From Sphingomonas sp. (GTDB lineage Bacteria; Pseudomonadota; Alphaproteobacteria; Sphingomonadales; Sphingomonadaceae): DNA of 64,000 nt. The translations under genes were made by a program, and so were the position numbers. The stretch lies in assembly GCA_003248865.1 (NCBI GenBank), contig QFPK01000016.1, positions 1 through 64,000 of the forward strand, in the 5' to 3' direction. Under the pieces are notes generated by a model, which was not told where the DNA came from, made no database searches, and saw only the letters and a list, made by a program, of their open reading frames with translations. Positions 16,318 through 24,330 of the stretch are shown in pieces (positions within the stretch are counted from its first letter, which is position 1; the number at the start of each line of letters is the position of its first letter).

Positions 16318-17358
16318 ATGACCTTGCCTACAACGATGCGCGCGATCGACCCCGCCCAGCCCGGCGGCCCCGATGTCCTCCAGATCGTGGAGCGCCCCGT
16401 GCCCTCCCCCGGCCCGGGCGAAGTGCTGATCCGCGTGCATGCCGCCGGCGTAAACCGGCCCGACGTGCTGCAACGCATGGGGCGCTATCCGGTTCCGCCC
16501 GGCGCAACGACTATCCTGGGGCTGGAAGCAGCCGGCGAAGTGGTGGCGCTCGGCGAAGGCACCACCGGAATCGAAATCGGCGACCCGGTCACCGCGCTGG
16601 TGCCGGGCGGCGCCTATGCGGATTATGTGGTGGCCGCCGCCGGGCTCTGTCTGCCGGTGCCGCCCGGCATGCGCTTCGCCGAAGCCGCGACGCTGCCGGA
16701 AACCTGGTTCACCATCTGGGCCAATCTGCACGACCTCGCCCATTGCCAGAGCTGCGAATCGCTTCTCGTGCATGGCGGCACCTCGGGCATCGGGGTCACG
16801 GCCATCGATTTTGCCCGGCTGCGCGGGCTCGACATCATCGTCACCTGCGGCACCGATGCGAAGTGCGAAGCGGCGCTGGCGAAAGGCGCCACCCACGCCA
16901 TCAACTACCGCGACGGCGATTTCGCGCCGATCGTGCGCGAACTGACCGGCGGACGCGGCGTGGACGTGGTGCTGGATATGGTGGGCGGCGAGTATTTCCC
17001 CCGCAACCTCGCCTCGCTGAAGGAAGGCGGCCGCCACGTCTCCATCGCCTTCCAGAAAGGCGGCCGGCTGGAACTGGACATCGTGTTCGTGATGCGGCGG
17101 CGCCTGCATGTCACCGGCTCTCTGCTGCGCCCGCGCAGCGTGGAGGAAAAGACCGTGATCGCAGAGGCGCTGAAGGCGGAAATCTGGCCGCACTTCTCCG
17201 ACGGCTCGCTGGGCGCGCATCTTTTCAAGGAGTTTCCGCTCGAACAAGCGGACGATGCCCACCGGCTGATGGAATCAGGCGGCCATATCGGCAAGATCGC
17301 GATTTCCCTCATCCCAGCCGCCGCCGCGACCGGCACCCTCACCTCTGCGTCAGGTTGA
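16318..17358 (+). CDS. Zinc-independent NAD(P)H quinone oxidoreductase (MDR superfamily)
   Basis: This 346-residue enzyme resembles the PIG3/TP53I3-type quinone oxidoreductases. The N-terminal GroES-like fold has VHAAGVNRPDVLQRMGRYPVPPGA and ILGLEAAGEVVALG. The Rossmann domain has the nucleotide motif LLVHGGTSGIGVTAI and DVVLDMVGGEYF. The zinc-binding cysteines of alcohol dehydrogenases are absent. It is divergent from the DUF1192-ccm operon. An alternative start is the internal ATG at 16336. Confidence 0.9.
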   Translation: MTLPTTMRAIDPAQPGGPDVLQIVERPVPSPGPGEVLIRVHAAGVNRPDVLQRMGRYPVPPGATTILGLEAAGEVVALGEGTTGIEIGDPVTALVPGGAYADYVVAAAGLCLPVPPGMRFAEAATLPETWFTIWANLHDLAHCQSCESLLVHGGTSGIGVTAIDFARLRGLDIIVTCGTDAKCEAALAKGATHAINYRDGDFAPIVRELTGGRGVDVVLDMVGGEYFPRNLASLKEGGRHVSIAFQKGGRLELDIVFVMRRRLHVTGSLLRPRSVEEKTVIAEALKAEIWPHFSDGSLGAHLFKEFPLEQADDAHRLMESGGHIGKIAISLIPAAAATGTLTSASG

Positions 17359-17390
17359 CGTTGCGGCAAGCTCTGGCACCTATCACACCC

Positions 17391-17990
17391 ATGCGTCACG
17401 CCTCTGTCATCAAACAGGAACTCGCCGCCCTTGGTGCCGAAACCGAAGTCGGTTTCCGGGCTGGTCCGGCCGCGACAGCCCGTATTCGCCTGCTCGCCAC
17501 CGAGCTCGAGCGGATGAACCCCACGCCGGAACCCGCGCGGGCCGCCAGCCTGCTCAGGGGCCGATGGCGCCTGCTCTATTCCAACTTCGAACTGCAGCGC
17601 CGCACCACGCTCGCCCGGCTCTCGACCGGCGTACTGCCCGCGGACCCCGTCGAAGTGGTGGAGCTCTACAACGAGATCGATCCGCGAACGGGCCTCTACG
17701 ACAATGTGATCCATATCCTGTTCGACGACGGCACGCCCGGCACCATCGTGATGGCCGGCCATTATGAAGCGGAAGACGATCAGAGCATCGACGTCCGCTA
17801 TGACGATGCGCGGCTGTTCGGGCCGGGCGCGCCGGTCCGTATCCTGTCGACCGACGCACGCGTGACCTCGCTGCGCACGGAAGTGACCTATCTCGACGAC
17901 GGCTTCCGGCTCGTGCGTGGCGCGTATGGCAGCCTCTACATCCTGGAACGCCTCGATCCCTGCCCGATGGTCTGGAGCCGCGACAGCTAG
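17391..17990 (+). CDS. PAP/fibrillin-domain protein
   Basis: This 199-residue protein shows the two hallmarks of the plastid lipid-associated protein (fibrillin) family: LLRGRWRLLYSNFELQR at about 45-61, where plant proteins have a LxGxWxLLYTS motif, and the C-terminal TYLDDGFRLVRGAYGSLYIL near 170-189, where plant fibrillins have YLDDxLRISRGxxGxLFVL. It has no signal peptide. It lies 32 bases after the quinone oxidoreductase gene and may be co-transcribed. In plastids the family binds lipids and carotenoids at membrane and globule surfaces. A link to membrane carotenoids here is inference. Confidence 0.78.
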   Translation: MRHASVIKQELAALGAETEVGFRAGPAATARIRLLATELERMNPTPEPARAASLLRGRWRLLYSNFELQRRTTLARLSTGVLPADPVEVVELYNEIDPRTGLYDNVIHILFDDGTPGTIVMAGHYEAEDDQSIDVRYDDARLFGPGAPVRILSTDARVTSLRTEVTYLDDGFRLVRGAYGSLYILERLDPCPMVWSRDS

Positions 17991-18096
17991 AGTCCCCCGA
18001 CGCCCTCTGAGGACGACGGGCTCTGAGATTGCTCAGGTCACACCGCCCCCGCGCCATGCCTATTCCCCTTCAGACAATTGATTTGGGGAGATCAGA

Positions 18097-18894
18097 ATGA
18101 GCGACATGCCGGAGGGAGTTGGACGGGAAGTCCTTTTCGAGGTGATCGAAGGCCATATCGGCTTGGTGCGGCTGAATCGGCCCGACAAGCGCAATGCCGT
18201 GAACGGCGACCTCGCCACGGCGCTCGACTGGATCGTGAAACAGACGGAAGCCGATCCGGAAATCCGGGTAGTGATCCTGGCCTCCACGTCGGACGGTGCT
18301 TTTTCCGCCGGTGCCGACCTCTCCGAAATCTCGAAGGGCCGTGGCGCCACGCTCTCCACGCCGGACGGCGGCTTCGGCGGCCTCGCGCGGGCGAAGCGCG
18401 AAAAGCCCTGGATCGCAGCCGTCGCGGCCCCTGCCTTGGCCGGCGGCTGCGAACTCGCACTCAGCTGCGACCTGATCGTCGCATCCGAGAACAGCCGGTT
18501 CGGCCTGCCGGAAGTGAAGCGCGGCCTGTTCGCCGGCGCCGGCGGCGTCTTCCGCCTCACCCGCCGCCTGCCCGCCGCCATCGCCTATGAACTGGTGGCG
18601 ACCGGCGACCCCATCGAAGCGCCGCGTGCCTATCAGCTGGGTCTGGTCAATCGCCTGACCACCGCTGACAAGGTGCTGGATGAAGCCATCGCCCTCGCCA
18701 AGGCGATCAGCGTGAACGCCCCGCTATCGGTCCGCGAATCGCTGAAGGTCTCCCGCCAGAGCTTCGACCTGCCCGAAGACGAGCTGTGGAAGATCTCCAA
18801 CAAGACGTCCGCACTGGTGTTCAGTTCCGAAGATGCGAAGGAAGGCCCCGTCGCCTTCCTGGAAAAGCGCGCGCCCGTCTGGAAGGGGCGCTGA
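18097..18894 (+). CDS. Enoyl-CoA hydratase/isomerase (crotonase) family protein
   Basis: This 265-residue protein has the crotonase fold. RLNRPDKRNAVNGDLA comes near the start, then the oxyanion-hole segment FSAGADLSEIS, PALAGGCELALSCDLIVA with the first catalytic Glu, and FGLPEVKRGLFAGAGG with the second. Both glutamates of true hydratases are present. GGGGAG lies 8 bases before the ATG. It is transcribed alone and ends in a good terminator at 18903-18937. The acyl substrate is unknown. Confidence 0.9.
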   Translation: MSDMPEGVGREVLFEVIEGHIGLVRLNRPDKRNAVNGDLATALDWIVKQTEADPEIRVVILASTSDGAFSAGADLSEISKGRGATLSTPDGGFGGLARAKREKPWIAAVAAPALAGGCELALSCDLIVASENSRFGLPEVKRGLFAGAGGVFRLTRRLPAAIAYELVATGDPIEAPRAYQLGLVNRLTTADKVLDEAIALAKAISVNAPLSVRESLKVSRQSFDLPEDELWKISNKTSALVFSSEDAKEGPVAFLEKRAPVWKGR

Positions 18895-18902
18895 CGAACC
18901 GC

Positions 18903-18937
18903 GAAGGGCCGCCGTCAACCGCGGCCCTTCCCTTTCC
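18903..18937 (+). terminator. Terminator after the crotonase gene
   Basis: AAGGGCCGC (18904-18912) pairs perfectly with GCGGCCCTT (18921-18929) over an 8-base loop, followed by a pyrimidine-rich CCCTTTCC. It is probably an intrinsic terminator. Confidence 0.75.
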
Positions 18938-18985
18938 ACGGCCAAGCCCCATATTCGCGCCTCGCGCACGGAAAAGGGGGCTCGC

Positions 18986-19141
18986 ATGAATCACAAACGT
19001 GGAAAAGCCCGCAACCGGCGCGCCGGCTGCAAGCTGTGCAAGCCCTGGAAAGTGAACGGCTACCGTACTGAGCGGCGGGACGGCGAGAAGTTCAGCGATC
19101 ACCGCCGCAGGATGGCGGCCTGCGCAGACGCAGCCGTTTAG
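18986..19141 (+). CDS. Small basic protein with CxxC motif
   Basis: This 51-residue, strongly basic protein begins MNHKRGKARNRRAGCKLCKP. The motif RAGCKLCKPWKVNG, with a short His/Arg-rich tail (DHRRRM), recurs in small conserved proteins of many proteobacteria. The Cys pair plus later His and Cys could bind a metal, but no function is established. GGGGG precedes the ATG by about 6 bases. It lies just after the crotonase terminator. Confidence 0.65.
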   Translation: MNHKRGKARNRRAGCKLCKPWKVNGYRTERRDGEKFSDHRRRMAACADAAV

Positions 19142-19153
19142 GCCCGATCCTGA

Positions 19154-19375
19154 TTAAGCGGGGTCTACATCCGGCTCCAGCAGGCGGTGCAGATGCACCA
19201 CCACATATTTCATCTGGGCGTCATCCACCGTGCGCTGGGCTTCCCCCCGCCAGGCCGCTTCGGCAGCGGCATAATCCGGAAAGATGCCCACGACGTGCAG
19301 CGCGGACGGATCTTCGAAGTCATGGCCACGGGGGTCTTTCACCCGGCCGCCGAATACGAGGTGCAGCTTGCTCAT
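19154..19375 (-). CDS. DUF4170 family protein
   Basis: This 73-residue protein begins MSKLHLVFGGRVKDPRGHDF and contains VVGIFPDYAAAEAAWRGEAQ and YVVVHLHRLLEP, the conserved core of DUF4170, a small alphaproteobacterial family of unknown function. The start at 19375 overlaps the end of the gamma-carbonic anhydrase gene by four bases, so the two are probably co-translated. An upstream in-frame extension lies inside the neighbouring gene and is not part of the family. Confidence 0.85.
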   Translation of the reverse strand: MSKLHLVFGGRVKDPRGHDFEDPSALHVVGIFPDYAAAEAAWRGEAQRTVDDAQMKYVVVHLHRLLEPDVDPA

Positions 19376-19959
19376 GCGGCGGCCTCTAGGGCACGGAATT
19401 CCTCGGTCAAGGCCGTCAGTGTCGATTGCAGCCATGCATCGAATGCGGGGCCTTCCCACGCGCGATGGTCGCCTGCGGCATAGGCCAGCGCATTCCTGTG
19501 ATAGAACAAGGCGTTCATCCGGTTCGCCACCCAGCTGTTCGCCATCCGGATCACCTTGGCGGGGCTGCCCACCACGATGGAATTGGGCGGCACGATGGTG
19601 CCGTCCTTCACATAGGCATGCTGGCCCACGATCGAATTGTCACCGATGTGGGACCCGCCGTAGATGGTGGCATTGATCCCCACCAGCACATTGTTGCCGA
19701 TGCTGGAGCCGTGGATGGTGGCGTGATGGGTGATGGAACAGTGCGTGCCGATGCTGACCGGCCGGCCGGGATCGGTGTGGATCATCACGAAGTCCTGCAC
19801 ATTGGTGTAAGCCCCGATTTCCACATACGCCGCTTCAGATCGGATCACAGCGTTGCACCAGATGGAGCTGCCCTCGCCCATCCGCACCTTGCCATAGATC
19901 AGGGCACTCGGATGGATGAAGGCGGCTGCCGAAAGATCGAGTTCGCTGTTTCCCGTCAT
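19372..19959 (-). CDS. Gamma-carbonic anhydrase-like hexapeptide-repeat protein
   Basis: This 195-residue protein has the left-handed beta-helix of the gamma-carbonic anhydrase/YrdA family. Residues about 15-150 show hexapeptide repeats (for example SIWCNAVIRSE, NVQDFVMIHTD, CSITHHATIHG, NVLVGINATIYGG). The histidines of HTDPG, THHATIHG and the next turn correspond to the trimer's zinc ligands. Whether it has real anhydrase activity cannot be read from sequence, since many family members lack it. It is coupled to the DUF4170 gene downstream. Confidence 0.88.
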   Translation of the reverse strand: MTGNSELDLSAAAFIHPSALIYGKVRMGEGSSIWCNAVIRSEAAYVEIGAYTNVQDFVMIHTDPGRPVSIGTHCSITHHATIHGSSIGNNVLVGINATIYGGSHIGDNSIVGQHAYVKDGTIVPPNSIVVGSPAKVIRMANSWVANRMNALFYHRNALAYAAGDHRAWEGPAFDAWLQSTLTALTEEFRALEAAA

Positions 19960-19985
19960 GCCATCCTCCCTTTGCAGGCAGGAGG

Positions 19986-20624
19986 TTATTTGGCCTTCTT
20001 CATGAAGTCCACCAGCGCGTCGAAGCCGTTCTTCTCGATATAGGCCTTGAAGTCGGCTTCCTGTGTCAGCGCAACATTCACGCCGTTCACCGTGATGTTG
20101 TTCACCAGCGGCTTCGCGCCGGCCTTCACCTGCCAGATCGCATCGATGGGCTTACCGCCCTTGGGGTCGGTGATCCGGGTGTACACATCCACATCCCCGC
20201 GATTGCCACGCGGCAGGGTGCGCACGATCGTCACCTTCGCGGTGGCGAAGTCATAGAGCCTGTCGGAATAGGTGTTGATCACGAAATCCGGCAGCGCCGC
20301 GCGATAGGCGTTCACCTGCGCATCGGTCAGCTTGATGGGGCTGTTGGGCGCACGATAGGCGCGGATCAGGCGCAGGCCGGTGCCATCCACGTCGAAATTC
20401 GCCCGCAGCAGCTGGCGGAACTTCGCACGGGACTGGTCCTTCGACAGGCTCTTGTCCTGCAGCACAACAAAGGCCTGATCCGTCAGACTGTCGATGAAGT
20501 CGGCCGCCGCCTTCTGCTGCGCCGGCGTTGCAGGGCCGCTGGCAGCCGCCTGAGCAAGGGCCGGGGCCGCAAACGCAACCGGGGCTGCGAGGGCGAGCAG
20601 AATGGAAAGGGTAAACGGCTTCAA
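19986..20624 (-). CDS. MlaC/HpnM-family phospholipid-binding periplasmic protein
   Basis: This 212-residue protein has a signal peptide (hydrophobic TLSILLALAAPVAFA, cleavage near APALA-QA) and the MlaC/toluene-tolerance Ttg2D fold: ADFIDSLTDQAFVVLQDKS, then FRQLLRANFDVDG and GDVDVYTRITDPKGG. MlaC carries phospholipid between membranes; the homologous HpnM is tied to hopanoids. The start is a TTG at 20624 with AAGGAG six bases upstream. No ATG fits as well. No other mla or hpn gene is adjacent, so the role is open. Confidence 0.85.
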   Translation of the reverse strand: MKPFTLSILLALAAPVAFAAPALAQAAASGPATPAQQKAAADFIDSLTDQAFVVLQDKSLSKDQSRAKFRQLLRANFDVDGTGLRLIRAYRAPNSPIKLTDAQVNAYRAALPDFVINTYSDRLYDFATAKVTIVRTLPRGNRGDVDVYTRITDPKGGKPIDAIWQVKAGAKPLVNNITVNGVNVALTQEADFKAYIEKNGFDALVDFMKKAK

Positions 20625-20720
20625 GTCATGCTCCTTTGGGAACGGCCTGCACATAAGAAGGGGGCGGCCAATGGCCAACCCCCTCGCATAAAACCACTTT
20701 CACGCAGCTGAACAGCGCGG

Positions 20721-21446
20721 TCAGGCCCGGCGCCTGCCGCCGGAGGGCAACAGGGAGCCGATCAGCGCCCCAGCCGCCAGCGCAACCAGAATGACCGTCG
20801 CCGGATTTTCCTGCGGCTGCTTCTTTGCCCACTCGCCCGCCTCACCGGCCGCGATCCGCGCCTTCTCGGCCGCATCGCGCGCTGCCTCGGCAGCCTCATG
20901 CGCCTTCACCTTGGCGACGGCAGCAGCTTCGGCGGCACGCTCCTTCGCGTCGGCAGACAGGTCGGCCGCACGCGAGCGGGCAGCGTAATAACCGCCCTCC
21001 GCCTTCTCGGCCAGATGCACGGCTTCGTCCTTCACCTTGTCCCAGGCGGACGCAGCCTTGGCGGACAATGTCTCGTCACTGTCGGTCATCAGGGGATCCT
21101 CCATGTCATAGGCCGCATACAGCGGGATGGGCTTCTTCCGTGTCGCGAACCACATCAGGCCCGCGGCTGCCAGCGCGGTCAGCCCGCCGCCGATCACCGC
21201 GGTGCGGTTGTCCTGCACCCAGGCCACGCTGTCGTTCACAAAATCCTCGGCAATGTTCAGCACTTCGTCCGTCACGCGATCCACCTCCGCCCAGGCCCTG
21301 TTCTTGGCTTCCTGCACCAGATTGCCGGGCCGCATGCGAACCGACAGTTCATCGATATTGCCCGCCAGCCGCAGGCGCCGCGCATTGGCTTCCGCCCTCA
21401 GCGCGTCCAGTTCCATCTCGTCACGCTCACGCCGCTTCACGAACAT
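20721..21446 (-). CDS. DUF3618-like membrane protein, third of a YqjDE-like trio
   Basis: This 241-residue protein begins with LRAEANARRLRLAGNIDELS, like DUF3618 proteins, has a membrane helix near 82-101 (AVIGGGLTALAAAGLMWF), then a long Ala/Glu/Lys-rich helical stretch (about 130-210) and a second helix near the C-terminus (ATVILVALAAGALIGSLL). Proteins of this type sit with YqjD/YqjE-like genes in proteobacteria. The start at 21446 overlaps the preceding gene by 20 bases; an alternative ATG at 21416 would avoid this. Function unknown; an envelope or stress role is inferred from the neighbours. Confidence 0.75.
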   Translation of the reverse strand: MFVKRRERDEMELDALRAEANARRLRLAGNIDELSVRMRPGNLVQEAKNRAWAEVDRVTDEVLNIAEDFVNDSVAWVQDNRTAVIGGGLTALAAAGLMWFATRKKPIPLYAAYDMEDPLMTDSDETLSAKAASAWDKVKDEAVHLAEKAEGGYYAARSRAADLSADAKERAAEAAAVAKVKAHEAAEAARDAAEKARIAAGEAGEWAKKQPQENPATVILVALAAGALIGSLLPSGGRRRA

Positions 21447-21909
21447 CCCCCGTCGGTGGGTTCGGCATAACCGGCAGATCGGGCGCAGGCGCCCTGTCCG
21501 CCATCACGCCCAGGTCACGCGACATCCGGCGAAGCGTGCGATCGGGCAGGATCGGCTGGCCGGAAACCCCGTCGAGCCCGTTGGCGATCAGCAGCCAGGC
21601 CCCGCCCATGCACAACACCGCCACCACCAGCAACGCCAGCAACAGGCCGATGAACTCGGCCAATGCCACAACGGCCGCGATGGTCAGGAACACCAACGCC
21701 ATCAGCGCCAACATCCCTCCTGCAATCACCTTGGCCGATTCGCGGCCCAGCGTGCGCAGATTCTGCTCGGTCTCGGCGCGGGCAAGCGCCGCTTCCGCCC
21801 GGACAAGGCCGCCCGCATCCGCGAACACCTCGGTCCAGGTTTCGACGAGCGAGCGCGACCCCACAGCCGCGCCCTTCTCGCCGGGCGTCAGATCAGGCGT
21901 CCCGGCCAC
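21427..21909 (-). CDS. YqjE/holin-superfamily-like membrane protein
   Basis: This 160-residue protein has two adjacent membrane helices at about 60-112 (VIAGGMLALMALVFLTIAAVVAL and LLLALLVVAVLCMGGAWLLI) preceded by a charged amphipathic segment (LVRAEAALARAETEQNLR). This matches the DUF1469/YqjE family, also described as a holin-X-like family. It is the middle gene of three that overlap by 17 and 20 bases. It is not evidence of a prophage, since no phage genes are near. Confidence 0.75.
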   Translation of the reverse strand: MAGTPDLTPGEKGAAVGSRSLVETWTEVFADAGGLVRAEAALARAETEQNLRTLGRESAKVIAGGMLALMALVFLTIAAVVALAEFIGLLLALLVVAVLCMGGAWLLIANGLDGVSGQPILPDRTLRRMSRDLGVMADRAPAPDLPVMPNPPTGDVREAA

Positions 21910-22366
21910 CGGAACCCTTCAGGAACCGGGCCAGGGCGAAGCCGATCACCGCAGCCGCGCCCACCGCGATCGCAGGGTTGTTGCGAACCGCGCTGCGCGC
22001 ATCCTCGGCGATCTCGTCCACTTCCTTCTCGCGCAGCTTCACCGAAAAGCGGTCGATCGAATCGGCGGCCTTGCGGGCGAATTCAGCCGCCTTGGCGTTG
22101 CCGCCATCGGCCGGGCCGTCGGAAAGCTTGCCGGCCACCTGCCGGGCCGCATCGGCCAGGCCCGAAAGCCCGTCAGCAGCATAGTCCTTGCCGGTCGACG
22201 CCGCGCTCTTCGCACCAGCCCCTGCCTTTTCGAAGATCTCGGCGGTCTCGCCCTTCACATCGACGAAGATTTCAGAGGCGGTGTCCGCAGCCTTCTTCGA
22301 CGCGCGCTTCGCCTTCCCGGCGACGTCATCCGCGACATCGGTGATGGTCTTGCCGTTGGTTGCCAT
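21893..22366 (-). CDS. YqjD/ElaB (DUF883)-like membrane-anchored protein
   Basis: This 157-residue protein has a long charged helical region (about 10-125) and a single C-terminal membrane helix (AIAVGAAAVIGFALARFL), preceded by VRNNPA, the usual tail of DUF883 proteins. E. coli YqjD is reported to be a membrane-anchored, stationary-phase ribosome-binding protein. The start at 22366 (MATNGKTIT) follows GAGG. It is first of the three-gene operon; an upstream in-frame extension to 22405 is less likely. Confidence 0.75.
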   Translation of the reverse strand: MATNGKTITDVADDVAGKAKRASKKAADTASEIFVDVKGETAEIFEKAGAGAKSAASTGKDYAADGLSGLADAARQVAGKLSDGPADGGNAKAAEFARKAADSIDRFSVKLREKEVDEIAEDARSAVRNNPAIAVGAAAVIGFALARFLKGSGGRDA

Positions 22367-22432
22367 GCTCAGCTCCTCGTTCGCGCCCCGGCACATCAGG
22401 TGCAAAACCTCTCTCGTCCTTCAAGTTAGGAA

Positions 22433-22499
22433 GATCGCGGCCGGGTTCCAACCCCTTGCCGGTGCATTGCTCCCAAGCAAATTGGGGCCCCGGCCGCGA
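22433..22499. repeat. Inverted repeat between thiolase and the YqjD-like gene
   Basis: ATCGCGGCCGGG at 22433-22444 is the reverse complement of CCCGGCCGCGAT at 22488-22499, with about 43 bases between. It lies after the thiolase stop and before the YqjD-like gene, both on the minus strand, so it may end the thiolase transcript. There is no T tract. Confidence 0.4.
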
Positions 22500-22508
22500 T
22501 ATCCAGCG

Positions 22509-23687
22509 TCAAAGAACTTCGAACAGGCCTGCCGCCCCCATTCCGCCACCGATGCACATGGTGACGACAACATGCTTCACGCCCCGACGTTTCCCTTCAA
22601 TCAGTGCATGGCCGACGAGCCGTGCACCCGACATGCCGAACGGATGGCCGATGGAGATGGCGCCGCCATCCACGTTCAGCCGATCCAGCGGAATCCCCAG
22701 CTTTTCGGCGCAATAGACCACCTGCACCGCGAAGGCCTCGTTCAGCTCCCACAGGCCGATGTCGTCGATCTTCAGGCCATGCTGCTTCAGCAGCTTCGGG
22801 ATCGCATAGACGGGGCCGATCCCCATCTCGTCCGGCTCCAGCCCGGCCACAGCCATGCCGACATAACGGCCCAGCGGCGCCAGACCCCGGCGCGCAGCCT
22901 CGCCCGCTTCCATCAGCACCGAAGCCGAGGCACCGTCAGAGAGCTGGCTGGCGTTACCCGCCGTGATGTTCTTGCCCGGCCCGCGCACCGGCTGCAGGCC
23001 CTTCAGCCCTTCCAGCGTGGTCTCCGGCCGGTTGCCTTCATCCTTCGACAACGTGATTACATGCTCGGAGACTTCCTTCGTCTCCTTGTTCACCAGCTTC
23101 ATCGTCGCGGTGACCGGCACGATCTCGGCATCGAAGCGGCCGGCCTGCTGCGCGGCGGCCGTGCGCTGCTGCGACAGCAGCGAATATTCATCCTGCCGGT
23201 CGCGGCTGATGCCATAGCGTTCGGCCACCACTTCGGCGGTGTCGATCATCGGCATATAGGCGTCGTGATGCATGGCCAGGATCTCGGGATCGGCCTGAAC
23301 CCAGAAATTGCCGCCCTGCACGGTGGAGATGGAATCCACCCCGGCGCCAACCGCGATCTGCTGCCCGTCCACGATGATCTGCTTGGCAGCGGTGGCGATC
23401 GCCATCAGGCCGGAAGAGCATTGACGATCGATGGTCTGGCCCGACACGGTCACGGGAAGGCCCGCGCGCAGCGCCGCCAGCCGGCCGATGTTCGGCGCGG
23501 CAGAGCCCTGCGTCAGCACGCAGCCCATCACCACATCGTCGATCTCCGGGCCTTCCAGCCCGGCGCGCTCCACGGCCGCCTTCACGGCATGGGCCGCCAG
23601 CGTCGGAGTCAGTGTGGCATTGAACGCGCCGCGAAACGCCTTGCCAAGCGGCGTGCGGGCGGTGGAAACGATAACGGCATCACGCAT
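22509..23687 (-). CDS. Acetyl-CoA acyltransferase (thiolase)
   Basis: This 392-residue enzyme has the nucleophilic cysteine C90 in the segment TIDRQCSSGLMA, the NEAFAVQ stretch, the His of GHPFGMSGAR and the second cysteine in VTMCIGGGMGAAG, all in the positions required for thiolases. It cleaves 3-ketoacyl-CoA or condenses two acyl-CoAs. Length is normal. Its neighbour encodes a MaoC hydratase, so a beta-oxidation or related acyl-CoA role is likely; direction and chain length are not determined. Confidence 0.93.
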   Translation of the reverse strand: MRDAVIVSTARTPLGKAFRGAFNATLTPTLAAHAVKAAVERAGLEGPEIDDVVMGCVLTQGSAAPNIGRLAALRAGLPVTVSGQTIDRQCSSGLMAIATAAKQIIVDGQQIAVGAGVDSISTVQGGNFWVQADPEILAMHHDAYMPMIDTAEVVAERYGISRDRQDEYSLLSQQRTAAAQQAGRFDAEIVPVTATMKLVNKETKEVSEHVITLSKDEGNRPETTLEGLKGLQPVRGPGKNITAGNASQLSDGASASVLMEAGEAARRGLAPLGRYVGMAVAGLEPDEMGIGPVYAIPKLLKQHGLKIDDIGLWELNEAFAVQVVYCAEKLGIPLDRLNVDGGAISIGHPFGMSGARLVGHALIEGKRRGVKHVVVTMCIGGGMGAAGLFEVL

Positions 23688-23773
23688 CGGGGTGCTCCCT
23701 CATTCTATCTGTGAACGGATTGATTCTGTGTTCAGGTAGAGGCCTAAGACATGGGGCCTCAGACGTAGGACCC

Positions 23774-24232
23774 TTAGACGTAGGACAGCGTGACCCATTC
23801 GGCAGCCAGCGCCGGCTTGTCCTCGCCCTCGATTTCCACCTTCACGTCGACGATGGTCTGGATCACGCCCGGAGACCGCTCTGTCGCGTCCTTCATGGTG
23901 AAGTGGCCGCGCACGCGCTTGCCGCTCCTCACCGGCGCCAGGAAGCGCACGCTGTTCAGGCCATAGTTCACGCCCATCTTGGCGCCCTCGATCCCCGGCA
24001 TCACGCCATAGGCCATCACCGACAGCAGAGACAAAGTGAGATAGCCGTGCGCGATGGTGGTTCCGAACGGAGTCTGCTTCGCGAGTTCCGGGTCCACATG
24101 GATGAACTGATGATCGCCGGTGGTCTCGGCAAACTGGTCGATCCGGGCCTGATCCACCAGAATCCAGTCAGAGCTGCCCAGGTCCTTCCCCTTCAGCCCA
24201 AGATAATCTGCCAGCGGAACTGCTCGCCCCAT
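23774..24232 (-). CDS. MaoC-family (R)-hydratase/dehydratase
   Basis: This 152-residue single hot-dog domain has the hydratase motif with D40 and H45 (FAETTGDHQFIHVDPELA), followed by FGTTIAHGYLTLSL, the usual active-site region of MaoC-like enoyl-CoA hydratases. It ends at the same direction as the thiolase, about 90 bases upstream of it, so the two may form an operon. Substrate unknown. Confidence 0.9.
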   Translation of the reverse strand: MGRAVPLADYLGLKGKDLGSSDWILVDQARIDQFAETTGDHQFIHVDPELAKQTPFGTTIAHGYLTLSLLSVMAYGVMPGIEGAKMGVNYGLNSVRFLAPVRSGKRVRGHFTMKDATERSPGVIQTIVDVKVEIEGEDKPALAAEWVTLSYV

Positions 24233-24330
24233 GTTTCTCTCCCTTCATTCGCTGCTCGAATGCGCCCGTCCTTGCCCCCTGCCCCACCACCTGTGCAACC
24301 CCGCTATAATGGGGCTGCCTGGGGGGCAGA

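Noticed and set aside
16065..17390. Open frame upstream of and in frame with the PAP/fibrillin gene
   Set aside because: It overlaps the quinone oxidoreductase in another frame, is Arg-rich and has no family similarity. The gene start at 17391 fits the domain.
21427..21909. Holin-like protein as evidence of a prophage
   Set aside because: The protein belongs to the YqjE-like family, sits in a chromosomal trio, and no lysin, capsid, tail or phage repressor gene is near.
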